Under the pieces are notes generated by a model. It was given only the letters and a program-made list of their open reading frames with translations, searched no databases and had not been told where the DNA came from. The position numbers were made by a program, and so were the translations under genes. Shown here one piece after another: positions 1 to 8,887 of a stretch of DNA of 64,000 bases. This stretch comes from Thermoplasmata archaeon. Its GTDB lineage: Archaea; Thermoplasmatota; Thermoplasmata; Lutacidiplasmatales; UBA184. Within the stretch, counting starts at the first letter, position 1; the number at the start of each line of letters is the position of its first letter. The stretch spans positions 24,595 through 88,594 of the forward strand of contig JAKAWX010000007.1 of the NCBI GenBank assembly GCA_021816865.1. Reading direction: 5' to 3'.

Positions 1-1
1 C

Positions 2-196
2 AAGGGAACGCTGTTCGTGGGGTCGACCGCCCCCGGGGTCTCCGCCGTCGCGATCGTGGGCGAAGCGAAGACCGCGTTCGCCGCCAAGGGGGGCGGGAAC
101 CCTGCCGCGGCGACCGCGGTCGGAGAACCGGGGGCGCCGTTGCGGTCGGCCCTCGAGGCGGCCCGCTCCGCGGCGCGGCGGGCCGTGCCGGCCTAG
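2..196 (+). CDS. C-terminal end of an unrecognised protein (partial)
   Basis: The reading frame is open from the left edge to a TAG at 194-196, giving 64 residues. It begins KGTLFVGSTAPGVSAVAIVG and ends in an Ala/Arg/Pro-rich tail. The first 30 residues look like an ordinary folded segment with alternating hydrophobic residues; the rest looks like a disordered tail. I cannot name the family. The frame and strand are supported only by codon composition (G/C at third positions) and by the fact that the next gene starts downstream on the same strand. Confidence 0.45.
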   Translation, partial: KGTLFVGSTAPGVSAVAIVGEAKTAFAAKGGGNPAAATAVGEPGAPLRSALEAARSAARRAVPA

Positions 197-426
197 CCGT
201 TCCGATCGGGCCGAACGGTCCGTGCTCGGAACCGACCCGGCCATGACGGGCCGCGCGGGCCCGGAGCTGACGCCGGCCCACGGTTCCCCCGACGGCCCGG
301 CCGCCCCGGCGGGCCGCCCCATGATGCGAAACCTTTACTTTCCGTAGGTGCCCATGAAGGCACGGGACACGGAATGGTTCGTTGGGCTCCGGCACCCTCG
401 ATCCGGCCGTGCGCCACGGGTCCAAC

Positions 427-1971
427 ATGAGCGCGAGCGAGGGAAGCACGGTCGGCGGAGTGCCGCCCGAGGTCGTCCTCTTCCTCAGTGGGAAGGGCGG
501 ACGATCTCTCATCGTCAAGGGCGGTGCGGGAACGGGAAAGACGACGTTCGGGCTCGAGCTGCTCGAACGGATCGGACAGCCGACGCGCTCGTACTATTTG
601 TCGACGCGCGTGGGCGACGAGGCGCTCTACCGCCAGTTCCCGTGGCTCCGGACGACCGAGATGCGCACGCGGATCCTCGACGCCGCCAAGCTGTTCCTCG
701 ACGCGATCGGCCCGGGCCGCAAGGCGCACGAGGCCGAGCTGCCCGAGTCGGAGCAGCGCAAGGTCCGCGCCGGCCGGGAGGTCCTCGGAAGCTTCGGCCA
801 GGAACGGGGACCGCCGACGCGCGTCGACCGCACGCACCTCCAGGCGCTCCTCAAGCGGAGCCCGATGCCCGAGGTCGAGAACGTCTACAACCGGATCGAG
901 CGCGCGCTGCCGGAGAAGTCGCTCCTCGTCATCGATTCCCTCGAGGGTGTGACCCACAAGTACGGACTCGAGATGGAAGAGTTCGTGATGGCGCTGCAGA
1001 AGGACCTGGTCGAGGCGTCCAGCACCGATGTCGTGATGATCCTCGAAAAGCCCGAGGCGGGCGGCATCGAGTACCTCGTCGACGGCCTCATCTCGATCCA
1101 GCGCGAGGAGCTGGACGAGCGCCGGGTGCGCCACCTGCGCCTGGAGAAGCTGCGGGCGACGAACATCGGACGGGCGCGCTACGCGGTGACGCTCGACGGC
1201 GGGCGGTTCTCCGCGCTCGGCATCGGCCCGAACGGGAGCTCGGCGACGGGGAGCGGACCGTGGAAGCCGGTGCCCGACCCCGAGCGGTTCTACTCGACGG
1301 GGATTCCCGACTTCGACAAGCTTCTCGGCGGCGGGCTGCGCCGAGGCAGCTTCAACGCCTTCGAGGTCGACGTCAACGTCGGGATCAACGACTACTACAC
1401 CCTCTTCACGCCGACGTTCCTCAACTTCCTCTCCCAGGGGCGCGGGATCATCGCGGTCCTCGCCGCGGGCGAGTCCCCCGAGGAGCTGCGCGAGACGCTC
1501 ATCCGCCACACGCCCGCGAACCAGTTCGACACGCGGGTGCGGGTGCCCGACTACAGCGCGAACGAGACCGAGGAGCCGTACATCCTGCCGATGGCCCGGT
1601 TCGGCCGGGACGAGGCGATGCGGGCGATGGTCACGGCCGAGAAGGCGGTCGCCGGCCCGGACCGCAAGCCGTTCCTCGAGTACACCGCCTTCGACACGTT
1701 CGAGAGCCTGATGGGCGACCAGGTCGCGATCCGGCTGTACTACCAGGGCGTTTCGCGGACGAAGCACGTCGGGAACCTCGGGATCGGCCTGCTGAAGCCG
1801 GGCCTCCTGATCTCGAGCGAGATCCTGAACATGATGGACACGTACTTCCGGATCATCAACATCGACAACGCCCCCTGCATCTACGGGATCCGTCCGCGCA
1901 CGACGCTCCACGCGATCAGCCACGACCCCGAGAAGGGCGCGCCCCACGCGGTGCTGACCCCGATCGTCTAG
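427..1971 (+). CDS. GvpD/KaiC-like RecA-fold ATPase with two RecA-like domains
   Basis: This 514-residue protein has a clear Walker A (GGAGTGKT, about residues 32-39) after a short N-terminus, followed by a YLSTRVG...YRQFPWL segment of the GvpD P-loop type. A second RecA-like half starts near FYSTGIPDFDKLLGGGLRRG, resembling the N-terminal signature of KaiC domains, but its P-loop position is degenerate. GvpD is known as a regulator of gas-vesicle genes in haloarchaea; no gas-vesicle structural gene is in this window, so the role here is probably a general KaiC-like regulatory or scaffold ATPase. I chose the ATG at 427; an in-frame TTG at 382 would add 15 unremarkable residues. Confidence 0.7.
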   Translation: MSASEGSTVGGVPPEVVLFLSGKGGRSLIVKGGAGTGKTTFGLELLERIGQPTRSYYLSTRVGDEALYRQFPWLRTTEMRTRILDAAKLFLDAIGPGRKAHEAELPESEQRKVRAGREVLGSFGQERGPPTRVDRTHLQALLKRSPMPEVENVYNRIERALPEKSLLVIDSLEGVTHKYGLEMEEFVMALQKDLVEASSTDVVMILEKPEAGGIEYLVDGLISIQREELDERRVRHLRLEKLRATNIGRARYAVTLDGGRFSALGIGPNGSSATGSGPWKPVPDPERFYSTGIPDFDKLLGGGLRRGSFNAFEVDVNVGINDYYTLFTPTFLNFLSQGRGIIAVLAAGESPEELRETLIRHTPANQFDTRVRVPDYSANETEEPYILPMARFGRDEAMRAMVTAEKAVAGPDRKPFLEYTAFDTFESLMGDQVAIRLYYQGVSRTKHVGNLGIGLLKPGLLISSEILNMMDTYFRIINIDNAPCIYGIRPRTTLHAISHDPEKGAPHAVLTPIV

Positions 1972-1990
1972 TCGCGGGCCCCACGCCCGC

Positions 1991-2644
1991 CTACCCCGGG
2001 AGCCCGAGGAGCACGACCCCGACCGCGTAGAGCACGAGCGCCGGCGCGAACGTCATCGCAAGGTCGTCGTCGGACCAGGGGATCTTCGGGTACTCGACCG
2101 CGATCGCGACGGGGGCGGCGAGGATCGCGAGGCCGGCCGAGAGCGCGAGCGGCCAGCCGCCGACGAGCCGTAACCCGACGAACGCGAGCAGGCCGTACGC
2201 GACGAGCGGGAGGCCCGGATAGAGCCCGCGGGAGCGGCCGAGCGCGCGCACCTCGCCCGCGAGGGGGTCGACGATCGCAGTTCCGAGGACGACCGCCGCC
2301 GCGATCGGCACTGGGAAGAACAGCACGGCACCGACGAGCGCGATCGCGTAGACCGCGTAGCTGCCGACCCGATGCGCCTCGTACGGCCGGATCGTGGGCA
2401 GCGAGAGCCCCACCGTGTGGCGCAGGAGCTCGACCACGAGGACCGCGGCGAGCGCGGCGAGGAGGACGTCGACCTTCGGGACGAGGACGAAGAAACCGTT
2501 GGGGAGCGGGTAGTACAGCAGCACCGCCGCACCGAAGAGGTGGAGGAACCGACGCCACAGCCGGTCGCCGAGCGCCTCGTCGCCACCGAACCGCGCCCCG
2601 AGCCAGCGGCGGAACCGACCGTCGCGGTGGAGCTTCAGTGCCAC
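1991..2644 (-). CDS. Integral membrane protein, possibly dolichol kinase / CTP-transferase-like
   Basis: From a GTG at 2644 this is about 217 residues with roughly six to seven hydrophobic segments. The loop TAIVDPLAGEVRALGRSRGL resembles the DPxAGExR-type motif of the phosphatidate cytidylyltransferase/dolichol kinase superfamily, where it lies in the nucleotide-binding region. That suggests a lipid or polyprenol head-group transferase at the membrane, but the match is to a short motif only. The frame stays open upstream to 2893, but that extension is Arg/Pro/Gly low complexity and looks non-coding. It converges with the GvpD-like gene, with a 19-nt gap between the stops. Confidence 0.55.
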   Translation of the reverse strand: MALKLHRDGRFRRWLGARFGGDEALGDRLWRRFLHLFGAAVLLYYPLPNGFFVLVPKVDVLLAALAAVLVVELLRHTVGLSLPTIRPYEAHRVGSYAVYAIALVGAVLFFPVPIAAAVVLGTAIVDPLAGEVRALGRSRGLYPGLPLVAYGLLAFVGLRLVGGWPLALSAGLAILAAPVAIAVEYPKIPWSDDDLAMTFAPALVLYAVGVVLLGLPG

Positions 2645-3057
2645 GGTCGGCTCACCCGCGACCCGCCCGCCGGAGGACCGCGCGGTTCCGCGCGGCGATC
2701 CGCCGGCTCGGGGGAGCCCCGTCGGCTCGAGTCGGAACGGCGGGCCCGGCGCCCGGCCGTGCCGGGGCGAGGTACGGGTCGGCCGAGTCGGGGCCCGCCT
2801 CCCGCGGCGTCGGCCGCCTCCTCCCCGACCGCTCCGTCCGGATCCGCGGGCGCGCGGTCGGGAAGGACGGAGCCGGCGCGACGCCCGACGCACGGGTCCG
2901 CGCCGTTAGGAGACCGACGGAAGAAGCCCCCAGAAGGTTCCATCCGACGCGAGTCGGCCCGCCGAGATTTCAACGTTTCGGGCGGGCGACGGTCGGCCGG
3001 GCCGGCGGGGTCGGGGCGACGGGGCCGTGCCGGTCGGTCCCCGGGGGCCGGGAGAAC
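2645..3057. other. Intergenic region without a recognisable gene
   Basis: About 410 bases lie between the membrane-protein start and the purE promoter. Frames open on both strands but code for Arg/Pro/Gly-rich low-complexity strings, as expected from high G+C. I see no RNA gene, repeat or conserved protein. A less G+C-rich patch near 2965-2985 could hold a promoter for the leftward gene, but it is about 320 nt from its start. Confidence 0.5.
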
Positions 3058-3064
3058 GATATAG
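3058..3064 (+). promoter_or_regulatory. TATA-like box for purE
   Basis: GATATAG is centred 28 nt before the purE ATG in otherwise G+C-rich DNA. That spacing puts transcription start at or near the start codon, so the mRNA is probably leaderless. Confidence 0.6.
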
Positions 3065-3088
3065 CGGTCGGGCCCGTCCCCACCCGGC

Positions 3089-3550
3089 ATGAAGGTCACC
3101 GTGCTCGTAGGCAGCAAGTCCGATCTCGAGATCGCGGAGAAGGTTCGCGTCCGGCTGGGCGACCTCGGGGTCCCCTGCGAGGTCCATGTCGCCTCGGCGC
3201 ACCGAAACCCCGACAAGGTCGACCGCCTGGTCCGCGACCCGGACACGGACGTCTTCGTCGCGATGGCCGGTCTTTCGGCCGCCCTGCCCGGGGTCGTGGC
3301 CGCCCGGACGCTGAAGCCGGTGATCGGGGTCCCGCTCCACCGCGGCCTCGGTCTCGACAGCCTCCTCTCGGTCGTCCAGATGCCGCCCGGCATCCCCGTC
3401 GCTTCGGTCGGCCTGGACGCCGCGGAGAACGCGGCCCTCCTCGCCACGGAGATCCTCGCCCTCCGCTATCCCGAGCTCGTCGCCGCCCTCGAGCGCTACC
3501 GTGCGAAGTGGCGCGAGGAGCCGACCGGGACGGCGGGAGGGCCGTCGTGA
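3089..3550 (+). CDS. purE: N5-carboxyaminoimidazole ribonucleotide mutase, PurE
   Basis: This 153-residue protein matches PurE along its whole length: the N-terminal VGSKSDLE nucleotide-binding motif, the SAHRNP active-site motif with its catalytic His, AGLSAALPGVVA, and the GLDSLLSVVQMPPGIPVA segment near the C-terminus. It performs the carboxylation/mutase step that forms 4-carboxy-5-aminoimidazole ribonucleotide in de novo purine synthesis. It overlaps the GMP-synthase subunit gene by 4 nt (GTGA), so the two purine genes form an operon. The ATG start sits 28 nt after a TATA-like box and has no Shine-Dalgarno. Confidence 0.95.
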   Translation: MKVTVLVGSKSDLEIAEKVRVRLGDLGVPCEVHVASAHRNPDKVDRLVRDPDTDVFVAMAGLSAALPGVVAARTLKPVIGVPLHRGLGLDSLLSVVQMPPGIPVASVGLDAAENAALLATEILALRYPELVAALERYRAKWREEPTGTAGGPS

Positions 3551-4494
3551 CCGACCCGGCCCGCTTCGTCGACGAGGCCGTCGCGGCGCTCCGGGCGGCC
3601 GTCCCCGGCCATGCGGTCGTCGCCGCTTCGGGCGGGATCGACTCGACCGTCGCCGCGCTCCTGGCGGCGCGGGCGCTCGGGGAGCGGGCGCACGCGATCT
3701 TCGTCGACACGGGGCTTCTGCGGGCGGGCGAGGTCGAGGCGGTCAGTGCGATCTTCCGGTCGAGCCACCTTTCGTTCGAGCTCGTGACCGCGGCCGACCG
3801 GTTCTTTGCCTCGCTCGAGGGGGTCACCGAGCCCGAGGAGAAGCGCCGGCGGATCGGGGTCGCGTTCGTACGCCTGTTCGAGGAGGAGGCGCAACGGATC
3901 GGCGCCGACCACCTCGTCCAGGGAACGATCGCCCCCGACTGGATCGAGAGCGGGGGCGCGCTCCGCGACACGATCAAGACCCACCACAACGTCGGCGGGA
4001 TTCCCGCCGACCTCCGGCTCACGATCGTCGAACCGCTGCGCGACCTCTACAAGGACGAGGTCCGGGCGGTCGCTCGGCACCTCGGGGTCCCCGACTCGGA
4101 CCGGCAGCCGTTCCCCGGGCCCGGCCTCGCGGTGCGGGTGAACGGCGTCGTGACGCGAGAGCGGGTCCGCCGCGCGCGGGTCGCGAACGCGATCGTCACC
4201 GAGGAGGTCGACCGCGCGGTCGCCGACGGACGCATGGCGCGACCGTGGCAGTACTTCGCGGTCCTCCTCCCCGTCCGCACGGTCGGGGTGACCGGCGACA
4301 ACCGGGTCTACGGGGAGGCGGTGAGCGTCCGGGTCGTCGACTCGATCGACGCGATGACCGCGACCTCGACGGACGTCCCCCGGGCGGTCCTCAACCGGAT
4401 CGCCGAGCGGGTAACGCGGGAGCTCGCGGGCGAGGTCGTCCGGGTCCTTTACGACGTGACCGACAAGCCTCCCGCGACGATCGAGTGGGAGTGA
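3547..4494 (+). CDS. guaAb: GMP synthase, ATP-pyrophosphatase subunit B
   Basis: The protein is 315 residues from the GTG at 3547. It carries the PP-loop motif SGGIDST (about 28-34), the FVDTGLLR segment, GTIAPDWIES...IKTHHNVGG and the C-terminal dimerisation region DVTDKPPATIEWE. This is the archaeal two-subunit type: the C-terminal ATP-PPase and dimerisation domains without the glutamine amidotransferase. It adenylates XMP and transfers ammonia to give GMP. The partner glutaminase (GuaAa) is not in this window. The frame is open upstream to 2638, but the upstream part is a shadow of purE; the GTGA overlap with purE supports the start chosen. Confidence 0.93.
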   Translation: MTDPARFVDEAVAALRAAVPGHAVVAASGGIDSTVAALLAARALGERAHAIFVDTGLLRAGEVEAVSAIFRSSHLSFELVTAADRFFASLEGVTEPEEKRRRIGVAFVRLFEEEAQRIGADHLVQGTIAPDWIESGGALRDTIKTHHNVGGIPADLRLTIVEPLRDLYKDEVRAVARHLGVPDSDRQPFPGPGLAVRVNGVVTRERVRRARVANAIVTEEVDRAVADGRMARPWQYFAVLLPVRTVGVTGDNRVYGEAVSVRVVDSIDAMTATSTDVPRAVLNRIAERVTRELAGEVVRVLYDVTDKPPATIEWE

Positions 4495-4520
4495 GCCGGT
4501 CCCGTCCCTCCGTCACGAAG

Positions 4521-4530
4521 AATCTATCTA
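4521..4530 (+). promoter_or_regulatory. A+T-rich TATA-like element
   Basis: AATCTATCTA lies about 30 nt before the GTG at 4556 and stands out from its G+C-rich surroundings, consistent with a leaderless promoter. Confidence 0.45.
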
Positions 4531-4555
4531 CCTTCGACGGTCCGACCTCCCGTCC

Positions 4556-4774
4556 GTGACGCCCGATCCCGAGCCGGCCCGCACGGTCCGGATCCCCGAG
4601 GAGGTCGCGCGGGGCCTCGAGGCGCGCATCCGCTCGTCGGCGTTCGAGTCGGTCGATGCGTTCGTGAGCTTCGTCCTCGCCCGGCTGCTCGAGGAGCCGG
4701 GGGAGTCCGGGTTCAGCGAGGAGGACGAGCGCCACCTGCGCGAGCGCCTGCGCTCGCTCGGGTACATCGACTGA
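4556..4774 (+). CDS. Small ribbon-helix-helix-like protein
   Basis: The 72-residue acidic protein has the pattern TVRIPEEVARGLEARI...SVDAFVSFVLARLLEE, which looks like a short beta strand and two helices as in CopG/MetJ-type ribbon-helix-helix proteins. It is followed by a conserved-looking tail, FSEEDERHLRERLRSLGYID. Such proteins usually bind DNA as dimers; no operator is visible. It stands alone between guaAb and a small zinc-binding-like protein. The start is GTG with a TATA-like element about 30 nt upstream. The family assignment is by pattern only. Confidence 0.65.
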   Translation: MTPDPEPARTVRIPEEVARGLEARIRSSAFESVDAFVSFVLARLLEEPGESGFSEEDERHLRERLRSLGYID

Positions 4775-4820
4775 CCGCGACGGCCGCCAACGATTAACCG
4801 TTCGCGCGCCTCGCTCGGGC

Positions 4821-5096
4821 GTGCTCCACTGTCCGTTCTGCGGCGCGTCGGAGGCCGACCGCTTCGATCTCGAGGGGCGACGCTTCCTGGTCTTCGCGTG
4901 CGCCTTCACCCCCGCGGTCGACCCCGCGCTCTCGGACGAGGAGATCGCCCGCGAGCTCGCCGACGCGTACCGGCCCGGGGGGGCGGGCGCGTACTTCCGG
5001 TCGGTGTGCGACCGGCTCCACGTGTACGTCACGAAGGGGGAGGGCGCGCGGAGGCTCGGCGCCGACCCCCGGTCCGAGCCGACCCGTGGGCCCTAG
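4821..5096 (+). CDS. Small hypothetical protein with a CxxC zinc knuckle
   Basis: The 91-residue protein begins with LHCPFCGASEADRF, a single CxxC knuckle, with further cysteines at about residues 31 and 66. The middle (SDEEIARELADAY) is helical and the segment VCDRLHVYVTKGEG looks folded. The last 15 residues are low complexity. I do not recognise the family. The GTG start is placed just before the CPFC motif. It converges with sdhE, with 64 nt between the stops. Confidence 0.5.
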   Translation: MLHCPFCGASEADRFDLEGRRFLVFACAFTPAVDPALSDEEIARELADAYRPGGAGAYFRSVCDRLHVYVTKGEGARRLGADPRSEPTRGP

Positions 5097-5160
5097 ACGG
5101 CCGGCGGGAAACTCGGCTCCGCTCCGCCCCGCCCCCCGCGTCGGCCTTGGGCCGGGTCGC

Positions 5161-6051
5161 TCACGCACCGGAGGGTCGGACGCGCGCGAGGGCCGGCTCC
5201 GTCGGCACGAGGTGGCGCGGCAGGCCGAGCTCCTCGGGGGTCGCCCCCAGCGCCAGGCCGACCAGCTGGGGAAGGTGGAAGACGGGCATGTCGAGGCGGG
5301 CTCCGACGGCCTTCTCCGCCTTGTTCTGGTAGGCGTCGAGCGTGATGTGGCAGAGCGGGCACGGAGTCGCCATCGCGTCCGCGCCGTGCGACTTCGCGTC
5401 CTGGATCTGGTGACCCGCGATGCGGTTCGCCGTGGCCTCCTTCACGAACTGGATGGGGAAGCCGCAGCACATCACGCGGCCCCGGTAGTAGACCGGGTCC
5501 GCACCGATCGCCGCGAGCAGGTCCTCGAACGAGTGAGGTTCCTCGCCGTCGCCGCCGCCCTCGCCGCCCATCTCGTCCGTGGGTCGCAGGAGGTGACAGC
5601 CGTAGAACGCCCCGACCTTGAGGCCGGCGAGCGGCCGGCGTACCTTCGCCCGGATCGCGGGGAGTCCGACCTCCTCCACGAGGACGCGCAAGAGGTGCGT
5701 CACCCGGACGGTCCCGCGGTACTCGATGCCGAGGGGTTTCAGCGCGCCGTCCACGCGCGCCCGGACCTTCGGGTCCGCCATACGGTGGTTCGCGAGCGTC
5801 AACATCCCCTGGCACGTCGAACAGATCGTGAGGAGGTTGAGCCCGGCGCGCTCGGCGATCGCGAGGTTGCGGGCGTTGATCGCGACGTTCAGGACCTCGT
5901 TCGCCTCGTCGACGAACCCCGACCCGCAGCACGAGAAGCTCGGGAACTCCACGAGCTCGATCCCGAGGGCCCGGCAGACCCAGCGGGTCGCGAGGTCGAG
6001 CTCCTTGCCCGACTCCTGGGCGACACACCCCGGATAGTACGCGAACTTCAT
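5161..6051 (-). CDS. sdhE: Succinate dehydrogenase subunit E, HdrB-like CCG-domain protein
   Basis: The protein is 296 residues with two cysteine-rich CCG domains: an early PGC, then SFSCCGSGF and ICSTCQG, and in the second half YGCH, VMCCGFP and PCPLCH. This pattern is shared by heterodisulfide reductase HdrB and archaeal SdhE, and binds an iron-sulfur cluster. In SdhABE(F)-type enzymes it replaces the haem-containing membrane anchor and links the FAD/Fe-S core to the membrane or another electron carrier. The ATG overlaps the sdhB stop (ATGA), so it is the third gene of sdhABE. The last 25 residues are Pro/Arg-rich. No fourth subunit gene follows. Confidence 0.85.
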   Translation of the reverse strand: MKFAYYPGCVAQESGKELDLATRWVCRALGIELVEFPSFSCCGSGFVDEANEVLNVAINARNLAIAERAGLNLLTICSTCQGMLTLANHRMADPKVRARVDGALKPLGIEYRGTVRVTHLLRVLVEEVGLPAIRAKVRRPLAGLKVGAFYGCHLLRPTDEMGGEGGGDGEEPHSFEDLLAAIGADPVYYRGRVMCCGFPIQFVKEATANRIAGHQIQDAKSHGADAMATPCPLCHITLDAYQNKAEKAVGARLDMPVFHLPQLVGLALGATPEELGLPRHLVPTEPALARVRPSGA

Positions 6052-7022
6052 TTCGGCGCCTCCGACCCGGTGTCGAGCGCGGCGTAGATCTTCTCGATCT
6101 CCTCGACCTTCTCGATGCGGTGGGGCCGACGAACCACTTCGGGCTTCTTGCGCCAGATGCGCAGGCCCTGGCCGAGCTGGCCGAAGAGGCCGAGGGGCCC
6201 GTAGGTCCGCCGCACGAGCTGCATCTCGTTGAGAAGGCCCGCACCCCGGATGCTCTCCTTGAAGCCGACCGCGTGGCGGGAGCCCGGCTCGGTCGCGCCT
6301 TGGGCGGCGATCGCGAGCTCCTTCAGGTCGCGGATCCGCTCCGACGGCCGGACGTCCTTCGGACAGGCGTCCGTGCACAGGTGGCACCTCAGACAGAGCC
6401 AGAGGCCGCCCGCCTGGATCCCGACGAGACGCTCGCGCGTCGCGGTGTCCCGCGGATCGACCACGTAGCGGTAGAGCTTCGCGAGGGCCATCGGGCCGGG
6501 AAACTCCGGGTCGGCCTCGACCGCCGGGCAGGACGAGTAGCACGCGGCGCACGCGATGCACCGGGGGGTCTCTTTGAACCGCTCGACCTGCTCGGGCGTC
6601 ATCGAGGTCGGCCGGTCGGCGGGCATTGGGCGAGCGGGGTCGAGCTTCAGGTGCGGCTCCACGCGCTCGTACTCGCGCCAGAACGGCGTCTGATCGACGA
6701 CCAGGTCGCGCAGCACCGGCTGGTTGTGCATGGGCTCGACGACAATGCGCCCGTGGCGGGCGATCTCGGGGCCGATCTGGGTCTCGCAGGCGAGCCGGCT
6801 CTTCGAGTTCACCTGCATCGCGCAGGACCCGCAGATCGCGCTCCGACACGAGTAGCGCAGCGACAGCGTGGGGTCGACCTCGGCCCGGATCCGGAGCAGC
6901 GCCGTGAGGACGGGAGTGTGCGGGGCGAGGTCGAGAGTGTAGCGCTGGTAGCGCGCGGAGCGGTCGACCGCGGGGTCGAATCGGTAGACGTCGAAGGTAG
7001 CGGAGATCGTCGTGTCGGCCAT
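6048..7022 (-). CDS. sdhB: Succinate dehydrogenase iron-sulfur subunit
   Basis: This 324-residue protein has the plant-type 2Fe-2S motif CRSAICGSC with its distal Cys in the N-terminal third, followed by two ferredoxin-like motifs, CIACAACYSSCP and CLRCHLCTDACP, which bind the 4Fe-4S and 3Fe-4S clusters. It passes electrons from SdhA-bound FAD towards SdhE. It is somewhat longer than common SdhB proteins because of a basic C-terminal extension (about 60 residues, rich in Arg/Lys/Glu). Its start overlaps the sdhA stop by one base (TGATG). Confidence 0.93.
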   Translation of the reverse strand: MADTTISATFDVYRFDPAVDRSARYQRYTLDLAPHTPVLTALLRIRAEVDPTLSLRYSCRSAICGSCAMQVNSKSRLACETQIGPEIARHGRIVVEPMHNQPVLRDLVVDQTPFWREYERVEPHLKLDPARPMPADRPTSMTPEQVERFKETPRCIACAACYSSCPAVEADPEFPGPMALAKLYRYVVDPRDTATRERLVGIQAGGLWLCLRCHLCTDACPKDVRPSERIRDLKELAIAAQGATEPGSRHAVGFKESIRGAGLLNEMQLVRRTYGPLGLFGQLGQGLRIWRKKPEVVRRPHRIEKVEEIEKIYAALDTGSEAPK

Positions 7023-8704
7023 CAGTACACCCGCTCCTTCGGCTCCCACCGCGTGTACGCGACCGGCGAGTACGACAACTGGGGCCCGTCCGCGGCCTTC
7101 TTCGCGAGCGTGTGCCGCATCCACCGCGCATCGTCCCGCTTCGGATAATCGGTTCGGGAGTGCGCGCCGCGGCTTTCCGTGCGGGCGTACGCCCCCACCA
7201 CGATCGTTTCCGCGAGCTCGAGCATGTGGCCCGTCTCGACCGCGTCGGTGAGGTTCAGGTTGAAGACCCGCGACCGATCGACCACGCGCACGCGCTCGAA
7301 CCGGGCCCGGAGCGCACGGATCTGACGAAGGCCCTCGAGGAGATCGGCCTCGCTGCGGTAGATGCCTACGTACCGATCCATCGTCCGCTGCATCTCGGTG
7401 CGCAAGGTCGACGGATCCTCGCCGTCCGACCGGCTCGACCAGGCCCGGATCGGCGCGACCGAACGGTCGAGATCGGCGGGGTCCAGGGCCGAGGCGGTCG
7501 CCCTCTCCGCGTGCTCGGCGGCGGCGACGCCCGCCTGCTTGCCGAAGACGAGGGTCTCGAGGAGCGAATTTCCCCCGAGTCGGTTCGCCCCGTGGATCGA
7601 GACGCACGCCGCCTCCCCCGCGGCGTAGAGCCCGGGGAGGTTCGTCTCGCCGCGGATGTTCGTGCCGATCCCGCCCATCATGTAGTGCTGGGCCGGGTAC
7701 ACAGGGATCGGCTCCGTGACCGGGTCGATCCCGGCAAAGTGCCGCGAGTAGTCGCAGATCTCCTGCAGGCGGCTCTCGACCTTCTCCTTCCCGAGGTGCA
7801 TCAGCTCGAGGTGGACGTAGTCGCCGTACGGGCCGTGGAACCCGCGGCCCGCGAGGACCTCGGTGACGATCGCCCGCGAGACGACGTCCCGGGACGCGAG
7901 CTCGAGCACGTGGGGCGCGTACCTCGACATGAACCGTTCGCCGGCCGAGTTGCGGAGGTAGCCGCCCTCGCCGCGGGCGCCCTCGGTGATCAGGATGCTC
8001 GACTCGAGCAGGGCGGTCGGGTGGAACTGGACGAACTCCATGTCCTTCAGATACGCGCCCGCGTCGTAGGCGACCGCGAGGCCGTCTCCCGTACAGCTGT
8101 GCGCGTTCGTCGTGTGCCCGTAGATCCGGCCCGCCGGTCCGGTCGCGAGCACGACCGACCTCGCCCCGATCATCTCGAACTCGCCGCGACGCCGGTCGAA
8201 GGCGACGAGGCCCTGGACGCTCCCGTCCCGGACGAGGAGGTCGGTGAGGTCCCACTCCGAGTAGAGGGTGAACTCCTCGGTCCCGAGACGCTCCCAGAGC
8301 CCCTGGAGGAGCGCGAGTCCCGTTCGGTCGGCGGCGTAGATCGTGCGCGGGAACCCGGCGCCGCCGAACGCCCGACGCGCCAGCGAGCCGTCGGGGGCCC
8401 GGCTGAAGATCGTGCCGAAGTGCTCCATCTCGACGACCGTCGGCCCGGCTTCGCGGCAGAAGAACTCGATCGCGTCCTGGTCACCGAGGTAATCCGACCC
8501 CTTCACCGTGTCGTAGATGTGGGTGTCCACCGAGTCCTCGGCGCCGACCGCGGCGTTGATCCCGCCCTGCGCCGCGCCCGAATGCGATCGTAACGGGTGG
8601 AGCTTCGAGACGACCGCGACGTCCCGCCCCGCCTCGACGGCCGCGAGCGCCGCCCGCTGTCCGGCGAGGCCGGCTCCCACCACGACGACCTCGTGCCGTA
8701 TCAT
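7022..8704 (-). CDS. sdhA: Succinate dehydrogenase / fumarate reductase flavoprotein subunit
   Basis: The protein is 560 residues. The dinucleotide-binding motif [15 protein letters not shown] opens it, followed by [13 protein letters not shown], whose His is the usual covalent FAD attachment site. [21 protein letters not shown] and the C-terminal [15 protein letters not shown] region are typical SdhA signatures. It oxidises succinate to fumarate in the TCA cycle, or the reverse. It heads the operon sdhA-sdhB-sdhE; a TATA-like box 29-35 nt upstream of the ATG suggests a leaderless transcript. Confidence 0.95.
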   Translation of the reverse strand: MIRHEVVVVGAGLAGQRAALAAVEAGRDVAVVSKLHPLRSHSGAAQGGINAAVGAEDSVDTHIYDTVKGSDYLGDQDAIEFFCREAGPTVVEMEHFGTIFSRAPDGSLARRAFGGAGFPRTIYAADRTGLALLQGLWERLGTEEFTLYSEWDLTDLLVRDGSVQGLVAFDRRRGEFEMIGARSVVLATGPAGRIYGHTTNAHSCTGDGLAVAYDAGAYLKDMEFVQFHPTALLESSILITEGARGEGGYLRNSAGERFMSRYAPHVLELASRDVVSRAIVTEVLAGRGFHGPYGDYVHLELMHLGKEKVESRLQEICDYSRHFAGIDPVTEPIPVYPAQHYMMGGIGTNIRGETNLPGLYAAGEAACVSIHGANRLGGNSLLETLVFGKQAGVAAAEHAERATASALDPADLDRSVAPIRAWSSRSDGEDPSTLRTEMQRTMDRYVGIYRSEADLLEGLRQIRALRARFERVRVVDRSRVFNLNLTDAVETGHMLELAETIVVGAYARTESRGAHSRTDYPKRDDARWMRHTLAKKAADGPQLSYSPVAYTRWEPKERVY

Positions 8705-8732
8705 GGACGATCGGGCTCCCGTAGCGGAGGAG

Positions 8733-8739
8733 GTTTTAA
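8733..8739 (-). promoter_or_regulatory. TATA-like box for the sdh operon
   Basis: Read on the minus strand the box is ATTAAAA, centred about 32 nt before the sdhA ATG, in G+C-rich DNA. Confidence 0.55.
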
Positions 8740-8832
8740 TCGGTGTCGTGGCCGGCCGGCGTTCGACGCCCCGGTCGCGGCCGCGGGCGGCGGGGTGTCT
8801 TCGTGGTCCCGCGGTAACCGCCGCGTGAGCCG

Positions 8833-8840
8833 TTATATAG
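8833..8840 (+). promoter_or_regulatory. TATA box for the proteasome beta gene
   Basis: TTATATAG lies 48-55 nt before the ATG. It predicts a leader of about 25 nt, which leaves room for the Shine-Dalgarno at 8876-8882. Confidence 0.65.
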
Positions 8841-8875
8841 AGTCCTCGGGTCCGCCGTTGGCGTTCCGGTTACTC

Positions 8876-8882
8876 GGAGGTC
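8876..8882 (+). promoter_or_regulatory. Ribosome binding site of the proteasome beta gene
   Basis: GGAGGTC is complementary to the 16S rRNA 3' end and ends 5 nt before the ATG at 8888. It fixes that start against the upstream in-frame codons. It is one of few clear Shine-Dalgarno sequences here. Confidence 0.7.
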
Positions 8883-8887
8883 GAACG

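Noticed and set aside
2638..3546. A 300-residue N-terminal extension of the GMP synthase subunit
   Set aside because: The extension is low complexity, runs over purE in another frame, and a GTG start with a 4-nt overlap to purE gives the normal subunit length.
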